A DNA stretch of 64,000 nt from Nocardia transvalensis NBRC 15921 (GTDB taxonomy: Bacteria > Actinomycetota > Actinomycetes > Mycobacteriales > Mycobacteriaceae), in the NCBI RefSeq assembly GCF_000308875.1, contig NZ_BAGL01000018.1, positions 1-64,000 on the forward strand, in the 5' to 3' direction. The notes under the pieces were generated by a model, which did not search any database, had not been told where the DNA came from, and saw only the letters and a list, made by a program, of their open reading frames with translations. The position numbers and the translations under genes are program-made. Shown one piece after another: positions 62,590 through 64,000 of this stretch. Within the stretch, counting starts at the first letter, position 1; the number at the start of each line of letters is the position of its first letter.

Positions 62590-62763
62590 TCAGCGCGGCG
62601 CGGTGACGCCCGGGGGTTGCTGTCCGGTGGGCCGGGAGACGTTGCCGTGTGGATGGTGATGCTGGAGCAGCAGGCAGGAGAAGAAGACGGTCGCCATCGT
62701 CGCGACCGTGGCGATCAGAACCTGGGTCGCAATGCCGCTACGCCGGGCCGTGGTGGCCGCCAT
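62590..62763 (-). CDS. small single-pass membrane protein
   Basis: This 57-aa protein reads MAATTARRSGIATQVLIATV and then a hydrophobic segment ending FFSCLLLQHHHPHG, followed by a Pro/Gly tail. It has one transmembrane helix (about 14-35) and a His cluster. The ATG at 62763 follows AGGAGC. It is not coupled to a neighbour and no family is recognised. Ribosome site and composition support coding. Confidence 0.5.
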   Translation of the reverse strand: MAATTARRSGIATQVLIATVATMATVFFSCLLLQHHHPHGNVSRPTGQQPPGVTAPR

Positions 62764-62892
62764 GCCTGCTCCTATAGTCGGTTCCGATCGGTCGGTCGCT
62801 GGGACTGTCGGTCCGACTCGTTGAAATGTTAGCAATCGGGTGGCTAAAAGCGTCCGGACCGGCCGGTCCGTCCCGCGTGTTCGGCCCGGCCG

Positions 62893-63663
62893 TCAGCGCT
62901 CGCCGGGTGCCGGTTGGCAGCGCGGGCAGAAGTAGATGCCGCGATCCGCGCGGGTGGCGGTCTCGTCGCCGAGCAGATGGACGACCATCCCCGTGCCGCA
63001 GCGTCGGCACGGCTGTCGCTGCCGGCCGTAGGCGAGGGCGCGCCAGGGCGGCTCGTGGGCGGCCTTGGTGAGGACCCGGTGCGCCTCGTCGACGAGCCCC
63101 GGCAGATCATCGATCGCGGCGACCGGAGCGGCCGGATGGACCCGGCGCAGGAAGCAGATCTCGCTGCGGTAGATATTGCCGATTCCGGCGAGATTGCGCT
63201 GGTCGAGCAGGGCTAGACCGATCGGCTGATCCGGGTGGCCGGACAGTCGGCGGACCGCCTCGGCGGCATCCCAGTTGGGGCCCAGCAGGTCTGGGCCGAG
63301 GTGGTCGACGGCGGTGTGTTCGTCGGCGCGGCGCAGCACCTCGACCAGTCCCAGGGAGAAGCCCACGGCCTCGGCGTCGTCGGTGGCGAGGATCAGGCGG
63401 GCGGTGAAACCGGGTTTGGTCCACCGCTGCCCGGGCCGGTACACCCGCCACGTTCCCTCCATCTTGAGGTGCGTGTGGATGCTGACCGTCGGCGTCCGGA
63501 TGAACAGATGTTTGCCGTAACTGCCGACCTCTTCGACCTCTTGGCCCCGGAGATCGAGCGTCGCGTACCGCGGAACTCGGAAATCGCTGCGCGTCAGCTT
63601 CTTTCCAGCTATCGCTCGGTGGAGTCGTGCGGCGGCGAGATAGACGGTGTCACCCTCCGGCAC
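62893..63663 (-). CDS. nei: Fpg/Nei-family DNA glycosylase
   Basis: This 256-aa base-excision repair glycosylase/AP lyase starts MPEGDTVYLAA, where Pro2 is the catalytic nucleophile and Glu3 the acid. The helix-two-turn-helix segment is DQRNLAGIGNIYRSEICF. The C-terminal zinc finger is CRRCGTGM ... YFCPRC (four Cys). It should remove oxidised pyrimidines. The nei-lhr arrangement is conserved in mycobacteria. Confidence 0.92.
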   Translation of the reverse strand: MPEGDTVYLAAARLHRAIAGKKLTRSDFRVPRYATLDLRGQEVEEVGSYGKHLFIRTPTVSIHTHLKMEGTWRVYRPGQRWTKPGFTARLILATDDAEAVGFSLGLVEVLRRADEHTAVDHLGPDLLGPNWDAAEAVRRLSGHPDQPIGLALLDQRNLAGIGNIYRSEICFLRRVHPAAPVAAIDDLPGLVDEAHRVLTKAAHEPPWRALAYGRQRQPCRRCGTGMVVHLLGDETATRADRGIYFCPRCQPAPGER

Positions 63664-63744
63664 GGCGGCCTCGCCGGTGAGTAACAGAATTACTTGGCGG
63701 CCAGCCGGTTTCGCGTCGTGCGCCGGATATGTGAGGGTGGCCGG

Positions 63745-64000
63745 TCATGGCCGGCTCCGTAATCGGAAGCCGCGCGGGGTCGTCGCGAATCCCGCCTCGG
63801 TGAGGAAGGCGGCGAACGTGTTGCCGTGCACGGACTCTCCGTCCACCCGATCGATCACCAGGGAGTCGACCCGGCGGTCGTGCACGAGCCCGGCGAGAGC
63901 CGCGGCGGCGAGGGTGCGGACCTCGGGACGCTCGGTGAAGGTGAGCAGGGTCTTACCGCCGCGCTCCAGATACAGGACGAGTTCGCCGTCCACGAGCACC
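63745..64000 (-). CDS. lhr: ATP-dependent helicase Lhr, C-terminal end only
   Basis: The last 84 codons of a gene running off the right edge encode LVDGELVLYLERGGKTLLTF, then LAAAALAGLV and SVHGNTFAAFLTEAGFATTPRGFRLR. This matches the C-terminus of Lhr-type large helicases, which are encoded next to nei in actinobacteria. The helicase motifs lie outside the window. Confidence 0.8.
   Translation of the reverse strand, partial: VLVDGELVLYLERGGKTLLTFTERPEVRTLAAAALAGLVHDRRVDSLVIDRVDGESVHGNTFAAFLTEAGFATTPRGFRLRSRP

Overview
This window is about 64 kb of high-GC actinobacterial DNA, most likely from the genus Nocardia or a close relative. The evidence is its mycobacterial gene order together with type VII (ESX) secretion accessory genes, many DUF3558 lipoproteins, a 13E12-family HNH gene with a mycobacterial-type SOS box, and an XRE/DUF397 pair. 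From memory, the backbone follows the Mycobacterium tuberculosis region Rv3296-Rv3336: trpS, a YihY-like gene, dacB1, sdhBADC, cdd, deoA, add, an Rv3311-like gene, upp, pmmB, deoD, amiB1, amiA1, an Rv3304-like gene, lpdA, glpD, nei and lhr. Blocks absent from that order are inserted between these genes.

Layout. 1-8.7 kb: a truncated hydrolase, an exonuclease III gene with an apparent frameshift, a barnase/barstar-type RNase-inhibitor pair, a TetR gene divergent from a DUF2236 oxygenase, a Tat-exported phospholipase C, trpS and a YihY membrane protein. 8.7-19.4 kb: an accessory region with a WXG100/WXG100_2 cluster, an SOS-controlled 13E12 HNH gene, an ESX operon (small ESX-like protein, DUF3558, PPE-like, EspG, RDD), a decayed DUF3558 remnant, an XRE-DUF397 pair and a PRC-barrel stress protein. 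19.7-31.6 kb: two separate DGPF/YCII plus ECF42-type sigma factor modules, each behind a matching promoter. Between them lie dacB1, a KGG stress peptide, a drug exporter with its TetR, phenylalanine hydroxylase, a copper-type DUF4396 protein, an EF-hand protein and a CqsA-like autoinducer synthase.

31.7-54.6 kb: succinate dehydrogenase, then pyrimidine and purine salvage (cdd, deoA, add, upp, deoD, pmmB) interrupted by transporters and a second type VII-linked cluster (EspC-like, NlpC/P60 and two small proteins). These are followed by RNase Z, a crotonase, two M20 amidohydrolases, a gamma-glutamylcyclotransferase and LpdA. 54.6-64 kb: two secreted or anchored proline-rich proteins, a PLP aminotransferase, glpD, an HpnE-like flavoenzyme with a TetR gene, a small membrane protein, nei and the 3' end of lhr.

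Most notable observations: a CqsA-like quorum-sensing synthase in an actinobacterium; two ECF42-DGPF modules with near-identical promoters; an SOS box centred on the start codon of the 13E12 gene; twin CsoR-like operators at a His-rich DUF4396 gene; and an intergenic palindrome family (9-nt loop, CCGGC/GCCGG arms) with locus-specific tandem tails at four sites. No rRNA, tRNA, CRISPR array, transposase or ESX core (EccB/C/D/E, MycP) gene was seen.
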